Source: an uncultured Latescibacterota bacterium (GTDB lineage: Bacteria; Latescibacterota; UBA2968). From it: a DNA stretch of 64,000 nucleotides. The notes under the pieces are model-generated. The model saw only the letters and a program-made list of their open reading frames with translations, was not told the DNA's origin and made no database searches. Below, piece after piece: positions 25,743 to 36,200 of this stretch. The stretch's first letter is position 1. Each line of letters begins with the position of its first letter. The position numbers and the translations under genes are program-made. The stretch is taken from NCBI GenBank assembly GCA_958295785.1, contig OY282377.1:4714896-4778895 (forward strand). The letters run 5' to 3'.

Positions 25743-26104
25743 CACCTGATCAAAACAACGCAAAGAAATCAGAAGACAAGGATCTCGGTCCTCCGACACG
25801 TCCAGAATCGCCATCCCCTTTTCCTGCGGACACGAGTCAATGGATTATGCAGGGGCTCAACCTGATTAACGACACACTTGCCGAGATTCGAAAAGACATC
25901 AGCGATCTAAAAGAACGAGTCGCTCGCGTCGAAGAAAAGCTCGAATCGATCTCGCGGGTTGAAAGCGGATTGCAGAGCCTAGAAAAAAGAGTGAGGAAGC
26001 TTGAAAACCGTTTTTGGATCGCCATTGGAATTTTTTTGGTTATTGTCTTTTTAGCGCGAATATTTCTCCCTGATTTTGACATTACGATCACACCAAAGCC
26101 ATAA
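25739..26104 (+). CDS. Coiled-coil protein with C-terminal membrane anchor
   Basis: 121 residues from ATG 25739, which overlaps the previous stop. A Pro/Ser/Glu-rich start is followed by a long coiled coil (INDTLAEIRKDISDLKERV, then ARVEEKLESISRVESGLQSL). One hydrophobic helix (FWIAIGIFLVIVFLARIF) and a short tail complete it. The coil would lie in the cytosol and the tail in the membrane. Such small tail-anchored coiled-coil proteins occur as partners of toxins or membrane effectors, but there is no direct evidence here. Confidence 0.7.
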   Translation: MTPDQNNAKKSEDKDLGPPTRPESPSPFPADTSQWIMQGLNLINDTLAEIRKDISDLKERVARVEEKLESISRVESGLQSLEKRVRKLENRFWIAIGIFLVIVFLARIFLPDFDITITPKP

Positions 26105-26133
26105 ATGACAGCTAAATTTTGGGAATTATATAC

Positions 26134-26161
26134 TTGACAACCTAAACTTTCTTGTTATATT
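26134..26161 (+). promoter_or_regulatory. Likely sigma70 promoter of the IS1595 transposase
   Basis: TTGACA at 26134-26139 and TATATT at 26156-26161 are 16 nt apart, about 30 nt before the transposase ATG. The -35 box lies inside the terminal inverted repeat, so transposase binding to its own end could repress transcription. Confidence 0.6.
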
Positions 26162-26190
26162 TATACAAGTTACGAATTAACAAGGGGGTT

Positions 26191-27132
26191 ATGATGGCAA
26201 AGCAGCTTAGTTTCGTCGCGTTCACACAGAAGTTTGCCACGCCTGAAGCGTGTATTTTGCACCTTGAAAAGATCCGCTTTAAGGATGGCGAGTCTTGTCC
26301 GCATTGTGGTAGTATGGGAAAAATCTATCGTCGTTCTGATTTGGCGTATAGGTGCTCGGATTGTGGGCGTAATTTTCATATGATTTACGGAACGATGTTT
26401 GGCAAGTCTAAAATCAAGATGTTGCCTAAATGGTTCGCGGCAATATGGATTGAAACGAACCACTCAAAAGGTATTTCAAGCGTTCAGTTGGCAAAAATGA
26501 TCGGTACAACGCAAAAGACCGCTTGGTTTATGCTTCAAAGAATACGAAACGCTTTTGGCAACAAAGACGATGATGATGATTTTCTGTCTGGTATCGTTGA
26601 AATTGATGAAACCTACATCGGTGGGAAAGAAAAGAACAAACATAGATCCAAAAAGTTGAATGCGGGTCGCGGAACAGTAGGTAAATCGGTTGCTTTCGGA
26701 ATGCGGGAAAAAGGGGAAGATGGTGAGGCAATGGCGGTTCATGTACAGGACGCAAAAGGGGCAACATGACACGAGAAGATGTTGAACCGGGTATTGACGG
26801 GCGCAACTATTCATGCAGACGAGAACAGCGCATACGGCGCATTGAGGGATGATTACGAAGTGGAACAAATCAATCATTCTGCCGACGAATATGAACGCGA
26901 TGGGGTCCATACAAACGCCATTGAGAGTTTGTGGGCCCTGGTTAAGCGTGTCTATATGGGTATTCATCACCACTGGTCAGACAAACACATGCAAAAGTAC
27001 CTGAATGCTTGCGTGTTTCGCATCAATCGAAAAAAGGTTGATACCTTAAGTCGGGTTGATGAGATGTTGAATATGGCGATGGGCGCACGGTTGACTTACA
27101 AGCAACTTGTAGCAAGTGAGGCGGTTGCATGA
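26191..27132 (+). pseudogene. IS1595 (ISXO2-like) transposase, interrupted by in-frame TGA
   Basis: The first part starts at ATG 26191 (AAGGGGG upstream). It has a zinc ribbon (CPHCGSMGKIYRRSDLAYRCSDCG), then a DNA-binding region and the first catalytic Asp in GIVEIDETYIGG. A TGA at 26767-26769 stops it after AKGAT. The same frame resumes with the second Asp (ATIHADENSAYG) and the N-x-x-E region (NAIESLWALVKRVYMGIHHHW). The stop removes two of three catalytic residues, so the protein is inactive unless the codon is read through. No recoding signal is evident. Confidence 0.85.
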
Positions 27133-27356
27133 ACAAACTTTATTCTGGCGATTGTATGACCATCATGCAACAGGAAATGAGGGCATCAAGCGTTGATCTT
27201 ATCTCCCTTGATCCTCCGTTCAATTCCAATAGGGCTTACCACGCGATTTACAAGGATGAAACAGGGCGACCACTTCCCGAGCAGGTTGAGGCGTTTTGTG
27301 ATAGGTGGACGCTTGACAGTGAACGGGAACGGGCGATCCGAAACAAGAAAATTTAG
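27129..27356 (+). pseudogene. Passenger DNA methyltransferase fragment inside IS1595
   Basis: 75 residues, MNKLYSGDCMTIMQQEMRASSVDLISLDPPFNSNRAYHAIY, reaching the catalytic D-P-P-F of an N4/N6 methyltransferase and stopping at the element's right end after RAIRNKKI. The SAM-binding half is missing. The start overlaps the transposase stop as ATGA, so it was built as a passenger gene and later truncated. Confidence 0.75.
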
Positions 27357-27499
27357 GTTGTCAAGTATATAATTCCCTAAATTTTCTTCCCCTTGTCTTA
27401 ACGCCATACCCCGCATGACGCGCCTACCTTTCTGCCCCAATAGGAGCAACACCACCGCGCAAGCCCGGCAACCGATTAAATCCAGCAAGAGAGTATGTC

Positions 27500-30400
27500 A
27501 TGAAAGTAACCCTCATCACCTGTGGACCTACCGCCAACGACAGCGAACGGAAGGCCATTGGACGAATTAAGGCTGGCTTGATTTCCACTCCGAGTGCAGG
27601 CGAGTGGCTGCTGTTGGCGAACCTCCTGTTTTCCTCTACCCATCGACGCCAATCAGACGAAATCGACATTGTCGCCATCGGCCCACCCGGGATTCGGGTC
27701 ATTGAGGTCAAACACTGGACCGCGGCTTGGGTGAAGCGCAACGCCGAACTCGTGGAACGCGAAGCTGACCGCGTAACGGCCAAGGCGCGCAAGGTAGGTA
27801 CCACATTGCGCCGGAAGGTTGCGAATCTCGACAGGGTGGATGGAGTGTTCTTGGTCACGCAGGACGCCTCAAAGGTCAAACCGCTTGAGGGCAGAGAAAT
27901 CCACGGCGTTCGATTCCACACCTTGAAAACATGGCAAGGTGCTTTGGCAGTGGATGCGCCCGCGTCCTTATCGCCCTCTCAGGTCGAGATGCTGGGCAAG
28001 GCTCTGTACCCGAAGGCCAGTGTGGCTATAGACGGTGCGCTGAGACGTTTGGCCGGCTATGTCAACCTGACGCTCCAGACGCCGGTGGACGAGCGGTTTC
28101 ATCGAAGGTACAAGGGTACGCATTCCACCCGTCGCGATCCCGTGCTCCTGCACCTCTATGACCTGTCGGCTACCGACCTGCCGAATCCGGAGGATAGGGC
28201 GCGGAGGGAATTTGACGCGCTCCGCCGGTTGCAACTTCACGCTTGGGCACCGCGCATTGTCGATTCATTTCAAGAAGCGCCGGGGTACGCTGGCGAGATG
28301 TGGTTCTTCACGGTCGCAGACCCGGCGGCTCCTAGCGTTAGGGATCGCGCCGACGACGATACGTGGGATGCGAAGGCGCGGCTAGCCTTCGCTCGGCGAG
28401 CAGTAGAAGTATTGATGGGGTTGCACGAAGCGGGTGAGGGCGAGGAGCCCATGCTGCACCGGAACCTCACGGCGGGCACGATTCTCGTCAGACATGACAA
28501 CACGCCGATCTTGACCGGTTTCCAGTACGCCCGGATTCCCGCAGACGTCACGGTGGCGGTCTCCGGCGGCACAGAGGACGAGTGGGACGACGCTGTTGCG
28601 CCCGAGGTTCGCCAGCAGGGTCTTAGGGCGGCGGATCGTCGGTCCGACGTGTACTCGTTGTGCACCAGTCTGTCCGTGCTATTTGTAGAACGAGACGATA
28701 ACGAGAGCTTGGCGGCTAGCATGGCACTGGACGAGGGTAGGGCGGACGATCCGGCGGAGCGAACTACGTTGGAAAAACTCCGCGACTCGTTGTCGGCCCG
28801 ACTGGGTGAACCGCCGGCAGTCGTCGCGCCACCGGCCCGATTCTGGACCGAAGATCAAGTTGTGAACTTCCGTGACCGGGATTACCGGATCGTTTCGCGT
28901 CTCGGTTCGGGAGGGGTCGGAACCACGTTTAAGGTGGTGCGGATCGATAGAGCGACCGGCGGGGATCTCGGTGCCTACGTCGCCAAGGTGGTCAGCGACG
29001 AAGAAACAGGCCGACGAGTCCTTCAGACATACAATCTGGCGCATTCGCACCTCGCTGATTCGGCCGCGCTTTCCACTATCTTCGAAACGGCAGAGGAGTG
29101 GCGCGACAACGACTTTGTTGCCTTGATGCAGTGGATTGAGGGCGAACCCTTGAACGAACTTGCCGGCGTCCTCCCGATTCTCGCCGAAGACTTCCACGAA
29201 GAGTCCGGGGAGGCCCTGGCGTTGCGTTGGCTGCAAACGGTTTGCGATGCGTTGGACGTTCTGCATCGCAATGGCTTGGTCCATGGCGACGTCAGCCCTC
29301 GCAACTTGATCGTTGCCAACGATGAGATCGTGTTGACGGACTACGACTGCGTAGCCAAGGTGGGAGATCTGGTCGCCGCTCCCGGCACCGTCCTATATAG
29401 CGCGGATATGCCTCTCAAAGACCGCTTGGCTGCGCCCGCGGACGACTTCTTCGCGTTGGCCGCGAGCTTCTTTCAGGTGCTTTTCGAGAAGGAGCCGTTT
29501 ATGTACGATGGCAACCGGGCCAAGGAACGCGGCTTGAATTGGGAGGGCGTTGAGCGCGCGGAGTACCCAACCGTCGCCGCATTCATGGACCAAGCGACGA
29601 ATCCCGACCGCGAGCAGCGATTTGCGTCTGCGACTGAAGCGAAGGCCGTTTTGAACCTCGGTTCCGAAAAAATAGATGAACCCGTTGACGAGGGAGATAG
29701 TCCGGAGTCAGAACCTCCCGCTCGCAGCGAAAACCAAGTCACTTGGCTTCAATTCCTGTTGCAATCCTACCCCGGTTCGCGCTGGGGCAATAGCGAAACG
29801 CGCGGCCTCGACACGGACTTTGCGGCGCAAACCTATGTTGAAACCCATCTCGAAGAGGCACTGTACCGCGATGTTCTAAGTCGAAAAATTCGGCTCGTCG
29901 TCTTGTGTGGCAATGCCGGGGACGGTAAGACCGCGTTGCTTCAGCATCTTGCCAGTCGCCTCGGGTTTGGCGACCGCGCTTCCTCAAATCGCATTCTCGA
30001 GAAGCAGATAACTAATGGCTTAACGGTGCGGATGAATCTTGATGGGTCGGCGTCATGGCAGGAACGTTCTGCCGATGAACTTTTGGATGACTTCTTGGCG
30101 CCGTTTCGTGAAGGCTCGCCAGACGAGGATATCGTCCATCTTCTGGCGATCAACGATGGTCGCCTCTTGGAGTGGATGGAACGCCATGATGAGAAAACTC
30201 CGCTAACGCAGGCACTCAATGGTGCCTTGATCGAGGGATCCACCCCCGAATCCCACATCCGCTTTATCGACCTCAACCAACGGTCGCTCGTCGGTCGCGT
30301 TATGCAGGGCGAAGCGCGAATTGAAACCGATTTTCTCGATAACCTGCTCAACAACCTCTATGGCGGAGAAAAAGCCCCCGAAATTTGGGCACCTTGCGAG

Positions 30401-31450
30401 ACGTGTTCGGCTCAAGATCGTTGCGAGGTTCGCCGCGCAACGCGCCTGTTTGGCCCCTCAGGGCTTCCCCGCATTGCAGATGAGCGTGATCGCGCTCGGC
30501 AACGGCTGTTCGAGATGTTGCAAGCTATTCATCTTCGCGGCGAAACCCATATCACCGTCCGCGAACTGCGGGCAGCACTGGTATATATCCTGTTCGGCGT
30601 TCACTTCTGCAGCGACTATCACGCAGGCGAGGACGCTCCGCCCTATTGGGACCGCGCCTTCTCGCCGGAATCGCCGGGGCGGCAAGGAGAAGTGTTGCTG
30701 GAACTAATTCGCTTTGACCCAGCCCTTGAAGCGCATCCGCATATTGATCGGAAGTTGCTGTATCAATACGAGAAGATGGGGTTGGAATCGGCGCGTCGGC
30801 GGGCCTATTTTGAATGGACCAAAGGCGACATCGCCGCGCTTACTGCTGATCCCCACGCCCTCGGCTTGGCCCGAGCGCAACATTATCAGCGGTTCCGAAG
30901 CCTCCCAATTGACAAGGACGCGCTTGACGATCTGTGCAGAAAGCTGTGCGAGGGAATCGCACGCTTGGAAAACTTGCCGCCCCGCGCATTTGATCGCCCC
31001 GGTGTGATCCCGCTACGCATCACGCCTCGCACCCCCACGGATACGGCGTTTTGGGTGGAGAAGCCACTGGCCAGCTTTCGGCTTAAAGCCGACCTGCCAG
31101 CCGAATCCGAGGGGATCGACCGCCTGCATCGCCAGGCCTTTCTGATTTATCGCTATCGGGATGGGCGTAAAGAGCGGCTCCGCCTCGGTGCCGATTTGTT
31201 TCACCTGCTAATGGAACTGAGCGACGGATACCAGTTGGGCGATGTCTCGACCGATGACACCTTTGCCCACTTGTCCATCTTCGTGCAACGACTGGTCCGA
31301 GAAGATGACCGCAAGGTGCTGGCTTGGAATCCCATGCAAGACGATGCGATCTACGAAGTCTCTGCGGAGATCGTCGCAGGTGTGGATTCAGACGGTCAGC
31401 AAAAAATGATCATTCAGCGACTGATGGAGGAAACGAAAAATGGCGAATAG
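27500..31450 (+). CDS. NERD nuclease-like / pseudokinase / Ser-Thr kinase / P-loop NTPase fusion (PglW- or MAD6-like)
   Basis: 1316 residues. Near 53-70, SDEIDIVAIGPPGIRVIEVKHW is a NERD (PD-(D/E)XK-like) core. Residues about 200-400 form a kinase-like lobe with HRN in place of HRD and TGF in place of DFG, so probably a pseudokinase. A second kinase has LGSGGVGTTFKV near 468, LVHGDVSPRNLIV near 595 and LTDYD near 614, which look catalytic. CGNAGDGKTALLQHL near 803 is a Walker A, and CETCSAQDRC near 965 may bind zinc. NERD plus kinase is the design of BREX PglW. The gene order kinase, ~600-aa protein, ~1650-aa ATPase recalls the methylation-associated defence system. It is probably a phage-sensing regulator. 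The next ATG overlaps its stop. Confidence 0.78.
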   Translation: MKVTLITCGPTANDSERKAIGRIKAGLISTPSAGEWLLLANLLFSSTHRRQSDEIDIVAIGPPGIRVIEVKHWTAAWVKRNAELVEREADRVTAKARKVGTTLRRKVANLDRVDGVFLVTQDASKVKPLEGREIHGVRFHTLKTWQGALAVDAPASLSPSQVEMLGKALYPKASVAIDGALRRLAGYVNLTLQTPVDERFHRRYKGTHSTRRDPVLLHLYDLSATDLPNPEDRARREFDALRRLQLHAWAPRIVDSFQEAPGYAGEMWFFTVADPAAPSVRDRADDDTWDAKARLAFARRAVEVLMGLHEAGEGEEPMLHRNLTAGTILVRHDNTPILTGFQYARIPADVTVAVSGGTEDEWDDAVAPEVRQQGLRAADRRSDVYSLCTSLSVLFVERDDNESLAASMALDEGRADDPAERTTLEKLRDSLSARLGEPPAVVAPPARFWTEDQVVNFRDRDYRIVSRLGSGGVGTTFKVVRIDRATGGDLGAYVAKVVSDEETGRRVLQTYNLAHSHLADSAALSTIFETAEEWRDNDFVALMQWIEGEPLNELAGVLPILAEDFHEESGEALALRWLQTVCDALDVLHRNGLVHGDVSPRNLIVANDEIVLTDYDCVAKVGDLVAAPGTVLYSADMPLKDRLAAPADDFFALAASFFQVLFEKEPFMYDGNRAKERGLNWEGVERAEYPTVAAFMDQATNPDREQRFASATEAKAVLNLGSEKIDEPVDEGDSPESEPPARSENQVTWLQFLLQSYPGSRWGNSETRGLDTDFAAQTYVETHLEEALYRDVLSRKIRLVVLCGNAGDGKTALLQHLASRLGFGDRASSNRILEKQITNGLTVRMNLDGSASWQERSADELLDDFLAPFREGSPDEDIVHLLAINDGRLLEWMERHDEKTPLTQALNGALIEGSTPESHIRFIDLNQRSLVGRVMQGEARIETDFLDNLLNNLYGGEKAPEIWAPCETCSAQDRCEVRRATRLFGPSGLPRIADERDRARQRLFEMLQAIHLRGETHITVRELRAALVYILFGVHFCSDYHAGEDAPPYWDRAFSPESPGRQGEVLLELIRFDPALEAHPHIDRKLLYQYEKMGLESARRRAYFEWTKGDIAALTADPHALGLARAQHYQRFRSLPIDKDALDDLCRKLCEGIARLENLPPRAFDRPGVIPLRITPRTPTDTAFWVEKPLASFRLKADLPAESEGIDRLHRQAFLIYRYRDGRKERLRLGADLFHLLMELSDGYQLGDVSTDDTFAHLSIFVQRLVREDDRKVLAWNPMQDDAIYEVSAEIVAGVDSDGQQKMIIQRLMEETKNGE

Positions 31451-33230
31451 TGCCCGTGCGTGCGTCAATGATGTTCTCGGCCGCAAAATGACCCGAGAAA
31501 TTTGGTCTGGCAATTACCATAAGGTATTGCCGATTTCGGTTTTGGTTTTCGAGATGTCAGCGGTTCTTCCCGCGGTCTTTTACATGTTCCGCTTCGGTCA
31601 GCGCAGAGGTGACGGAAATTTTCTAAAAACCTTTGGCGACAAAGTGGGGTCACCCAGCCAAAGAAGGCGATCTGCGAATATCGAGCGCGTTGTAGAGACC
31701 CTTTCCTACGCGGCGGGGTTGGACGGTTTTAAGGGCGAACCCGAGAAAGCCATCCTCGGCGACCTACTGCTCTGTTTCTGCCTTGAAAATATCAGGCACA
31801 CTTTGGGGCGCGACCAGCAAATCCAGCGGGTCGCGCCGGCCCATTACATGGCGAGTTGGATCGATCTGCCCCAAAAAATAGTGAATCTTCGCTTTGTTCC
31901 GGAAATGATCGTTGCGATGCTGGCCGATCAAAAGGGCGAGACCGTCGAGCCGAGCGGGGAAAAAAAGCAAACCTATTTCCCTGTGGGAAAAAAATACGAA
32001 GAGAACATTTTGTTGGACGCATTCAGCCAAGGCGTTGTGCGCCGCGGAGAGGTCATAAGCGATCTCACCTCGGATCGGTTCAATGAGGCAGATGACTCGG
32101 TAGGGCTGGACCAACTGTTGATGATCCGACTCGCGCAACAACTTGAAGCGGCACCGGACAAGATGCGCGGCAAAGAAGCAGGCCCAATTTCCAATCAACG
32201 CCCCATCGCCAAGCGAGCAGCAGAGGATTTTTCCGAAGACATTCGCCGCTTCACACGCGCTTATGCGGCCCCGGTGCCGCGCTACGCTCTGGTAGATATG
32301 ATGGAGTCCTGTATTGCCATCGGTTTGACGACCATTCTTACCAGTACGATAGAGTTGTTATTTCAATGGTCCGATACGGGTGTGGTTCCAGAGCCAAAAG
32401 AACAAGAACCCGCTCCCTTGTTTGTAGATTGCTCAAATGGGGTTGAGCTTAGCATGCGGAACGTAGCCGAGCAGTCCATGGATGACGCCATGCGGCGCAT
32501 GGAGCGGTTTCCCGTCATTTTGATGGTACTGCGGTTGCTGGATTATCACGCGCGGGACAACAGGGAAATCAAGAGACAGAATATTCCAACTCGACCCTAT
32601 GCCACGGCTTGGCTGAATCTGTTGGGGGATTTGCTTCACGACCGCCATGAACAAGCGCAACGAATCCGATTCGGAATCGAAGACCATGCCGACAAGCTGG
32701 CCGAAGAACTGGCGGGCGATTACCCCGAGGCCGCGGAGATTTTCGACAATGCGGATAACAACCATCCGGTCTGGCGGCTCGCCAAGGGATTGATGTTGCT
32801 CATGGGGACGAACTTTCGCAACTATCTTACAGGGATGATCGACTCGAGTTTGCTCACCGGGCGTCCAAATGGGTTGGCGGCAAAAAGGACAACGAAGCGT
32901 GGCCTCGGTGGGCGTGCGCGCCCTGTCCGTTCCCTCGTGTTCACCGATTCGGTGCTGGACTATCTGGTGCATCTCCACTTATTGCGACCGGGCAATAAAC
33001 AGGGCGTTCGCCTCCTTTCGTTCAAAGATTTTGTCGATACCCTGTGTGACCGCTATGGATTCCATGTGGATACCGCGCCGCCGGGGATGACGATCTCCAA
33101 CGAATTGTTGCAAAAGAATCGCGTGATCTTGGAACGGCGCCTGCGCGATCTAGGGCTTTTGGTGGGCGTCAACGATGCAGAAGCCATGAAGCGGCTACAA
33201 CCGCGTTTTGATCCTGATGGAGGAAATTGA
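31440..33230 (+). CDS. Uncharacterised 596-aa defence operon protein (MAD7-like position)
   Basis: 596 residues; ATG 31440 overlaps the kinase stop and has GGAGG 10 nt upstream. The protein is mostly helical with no catalytic motif I can name. The C-terminal 100 residues (VLDYLVHLHLLRPGNKQGVRLLSFKDFVDTLCDRYGFHV, then ERRLRDLGLLVGVNDAEAMKRL) look like a winged-helix pair of the kind seen at the end of ATPase partners. It lies between a PglW-like kinase and a giant ATPase with no spacing, so it is probably an obligate component of the same complex. Its assignment to the MADS middle protein rests on size and order only. Confidence 0.65.
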   Translation: MANSARACVNDVLGRKMTREIWSGNYHKVLPISVLVFEMSAVLPAVFYMFRFGQRRGDGNFLKTFGDKVGSPSQRRRSANIERVVETLSYAAGLDGFKGEPEKAILGDLLLCFCLENIRHTLGRDQQIQRVAPAHYMASWIDLPQKIVNLRFVPEMIVAMLADQKGETVEPSGEKKQTYFPVGKKYEENILLDAFSQGVVRRGEVISDLTSDRFNEADDSVGLDQLLMIRLAQQLEAAPDKMRGKEAGPISNQRPIAKRAAEDFSEDIRRFTRAYAAPVPRYALVDMMESCIAIGLTTILTSTIELLFQWSDTGVVPEPKEQEPAPLFVDCSNGVELSMRNVAEQSMDDAMRRMERFPVILMVLRLLDYHARDNREIKRQNIPTRPYATAWLNLLGDLLHDRHEQAQRIRFGIEDHADKLAEELAGDYPEAAEIFDNADNNHPVWRLAKGLMLLMGTNFRNYLTGMIDSSLLTGRPNGLAAKRTTKRGLGGRARPVRSLVFTDSVLDYLVHLHLLRPGNKQGVRLLSFKDFVDTLCDRYGFHVDTAPPGMTISNELLQKNRVILERRLRDLGLLVGVNDAEAMKRLQPRFDPDGGN

Positions 33231-33231
33231 T

Positions 33232-36200
33232 ATGGAGTGGACCAAATTGCATGGACGAGTACTTGGGCATGCGTTTTCAAAAGTGCTGGGCCGAGCCGAA
33301 TCCGGGGCAATGGCCTTTGTCCGTTGCCTGACTTCGGATGGGGTAAAAATGCTCGCCGAAGACGCCGCGTTTGACGTGCGCGATTGGCGGGTCTGTCGCG
33401 TTGCAGACAAGTCCGAGGCGCGAACCATTACCGCGGACCAAGCCGTCGAGATGCGCGAGGCCAAAGGCGATGCCACCCTGTTGCTGGTGGACACCGATCT
33501 CGCTGGCGCAGGCATGGATGGCATCTACAGTGCCTCGCGGGAAGTGGATGAGACAAGCCTGTTCAAGGAAGCGCGCCGGCTGTCCGCCGCCGAGGTGACG
33601 CGCCAATTGTCGCGCCCGCACCGCCAATATGCCGAGCGGGCCATCAAAAAAGCCGAAGGATTCGGCGGTCAGTACAGCGTTTCGCCTTGGGCGGCGTTCG
33701 ATTTCCTGTGTCGCGTTGCAACGCACAAACAGCACCCCGGCGCGTATCTTTATCTGCTCGGTCTGTGGCCGGTCGCGGAATCCGAGGACTTGGACAGCGA
33801 GAAAGCGTTGGACTTATCGCGCCTTTTCGTGGATCACTTGCTGGGAACGGGTGCTTTGGGTCAGACTATCCCGGCGCGCATTGAATTGTTGCGACTGGCT
33901 AAACCAACGGATGATCAACGCCGCGATCTCGAAAATTTCCTCCACACTGCGGAAACCCAGCCGCTTCTGCCCGCATTGGAAAAACTCGTCGATAAGAAAC
34001 ACCTGTGGGTGGGGCCATTAAAGAGAGAGAATGCCCATGCCATCGAGTCCATAGAATTCACATCTTGGCGCAACCGGAACGGCACGCTCGCCAAGTGGTC
34101 GGGATTGGTCGAACAGGCTCATGGCGAACACGAACCGCCCGCGCTCATTTTGAGGCCCGACGCCGAGACATCGGCTGACTATTCGACATTGGAGATCAAA
34201 TGGAAGGCGCGGCCCGGCAACTTGAAAAAAAACGCCGTGGAGTACCGAGTTGCAGTACTGACAGACATGGATGAAGCACTCGCCGAGCGCAACGTGGGCC
34301 ACTCGGCGAAAAAGGAGGAGAAGTGCCGGTTCAGCAATGACGACTTTTCGTTGCTCAACGAAGACGCCTTGGTCTCTGCCAAGGTGGTGGTTTCCGCGGT
34401 CGGCAACGACGATGTCGAACTTCAAGAGAGCGAGGAGTTTATCATTCGCTTTGGCGAACCACCCGAAAAAACCGTGGGAGGGACTGGCAAAAAGGTGCGG
34501 GCGTTTAGCGAGGGATTGGTTGAACTCAGTGACCGAGAAAGCGTCTCGACTATCGCCGACAAGCCGACGGGTTTCAGCGTTGATGAAAAGAACAACTCGG
34601 TGTTGTTACGCACATCCGAAGGTGCAAAACGGTTGAGTTTTAGCGTGTCCTGCCCACCGCTGATCCGCGAAGTGGAAAAGCAATGGCTGGGCCGAGCCGG
34701 CGCGCCAGGGCGTTGGCGCGTCAAAGTGCGGGCGTCTGGTGTACGTGCGGGAGAGGTGGAGTTCATTCGCCCTGAGAATGCAGCGGGGGCGATGTGGAAT
34801 CGCGCCACCGTGGCGAGCCGAAAATTGGCCGACTACTTCAACAAGGGCGGCGGTGTGGTCGGCTATGTCTATGACGATAAGGCAAGGGCGTTTGATTCTG
34901 TCAAAGAGTACATCAACGCTTGGACGCGATTACTGGAAAACGGCGATCCATCCATAGCCCTGTGCAACACCGTTGAGGTGCAATCCCTTTCAGGGCAGAT
35001 GATCGGCTTAATCGTCCTGCCGATGCACCCGTTGCGCGTCGCATGGCATGCGGCTTATGACAACCTCGTTCTTCACGCGACCTTTGAGCAGGGTCAAAAG
35101 GCGAAAACCATAAGGGATGAACTTCAGTGCTTGGACGGCGCCATGTTTCCCGCCTTTCTCCCGAATCTGGAGGGCGGATCGTTTGTCTTTACGGACACTC
35201 TCGGCTTTCATGCGGTCGGCATGGTCCCCGACACGGACAAAGAACCCAAGGCTACCTTGGCGATTATCGCACGCGCCCTGGTGGCAGGCGAGTCAATGGA
35301 CGCCGCCCCAACAGTAGGGGAACAAAGCGCGAAGGTCGTCGGTGACGAGATCGTCAAGTACTTGGATTGCCACAACACGTCCCGCCTGCTTCACGTTCAC
35401 GCACTTCGGGCGGGAGATGGCCTGACTATCGCCAGGTCGTTGGGCCATGTCCACGGCCGCCTGAGCAAGGCCGATGACGAAGATATTTCGGAGGAGGAAT
35501 CTCGGGGCGCGTCCGTCTTCTCGCTGGAGATGTATCCCTCAAAGGAGCAACGCGGCATTGCAGGCCGGTTCATTGTCGAAGCGCGCGAACGGCGGCGCAG
35601 TGGCGCCGGCGGGGTGTCACCCGACGACCAGTGGATGCTCGAATCCCTAAGTCTGCCCGGCGGGATGAACATGCCCCGGTTGCGCTGGGCACGCAAGGAG
35701 GAGTCTAATCCGAAGACCGCAGCCCACGTTGCCGTCGCATTTGACACGTTCAAGTCGCAGGTCGTATCGAAGGAACATGACCTATTGGGCGATGAGCCGT
35801 TCCAAGCGTTTGGCCTGCTCTCCTTCTATGATCGCCACTTCACCACGAAGCCCGCGCCTATGTGGCACAGCGCGGTACCTCTATCAAAGGATGGCGAAAA
35901 GCACCCGTCGGAGCGCGTGCATACAGACCGCTTGGCGCGTTTGCAACATGCCATACAGGACACTGTGGCGCGCCATATCGGCGCGGGGAATGGACAGTTG
36001 CCAGTGCTACAAACAGAGGTCTCATCGAAAAAGGCGGACAACCTCAAGAATCTCCACCTGCTTTGTGATTGGGTTATTACGCTGGACAGAAACGCCGGCA
36101 TCGAGTACTTCGATTCTCCTCGGGACAATAGAGAAATTTACGATGCTTACGTGATTGATTGCGTTCCCGAACGAGAGGATCTGGGCTGTTTGCAACTCAT

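Larger units (their letters stand above)
26121..27377 (+). mobile_element. IS1595-family element with passenger methyltransferase remnant
   Basis: A 1257-bp element with 26-bp perfect inverted ends (26121-26146, starting GGGAATTATATACTTGACAA, and 27352-27377). It is flanked by the exact 8-bp target duplication TAAATTTT (26113-26120 and 27378-27385), the length typical of IS1595. It contains a transposase gene broken by an in-frame TGA and a truncated DNA methyltransferase. Passenger genes are known in this family. Confidence 0.93.
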
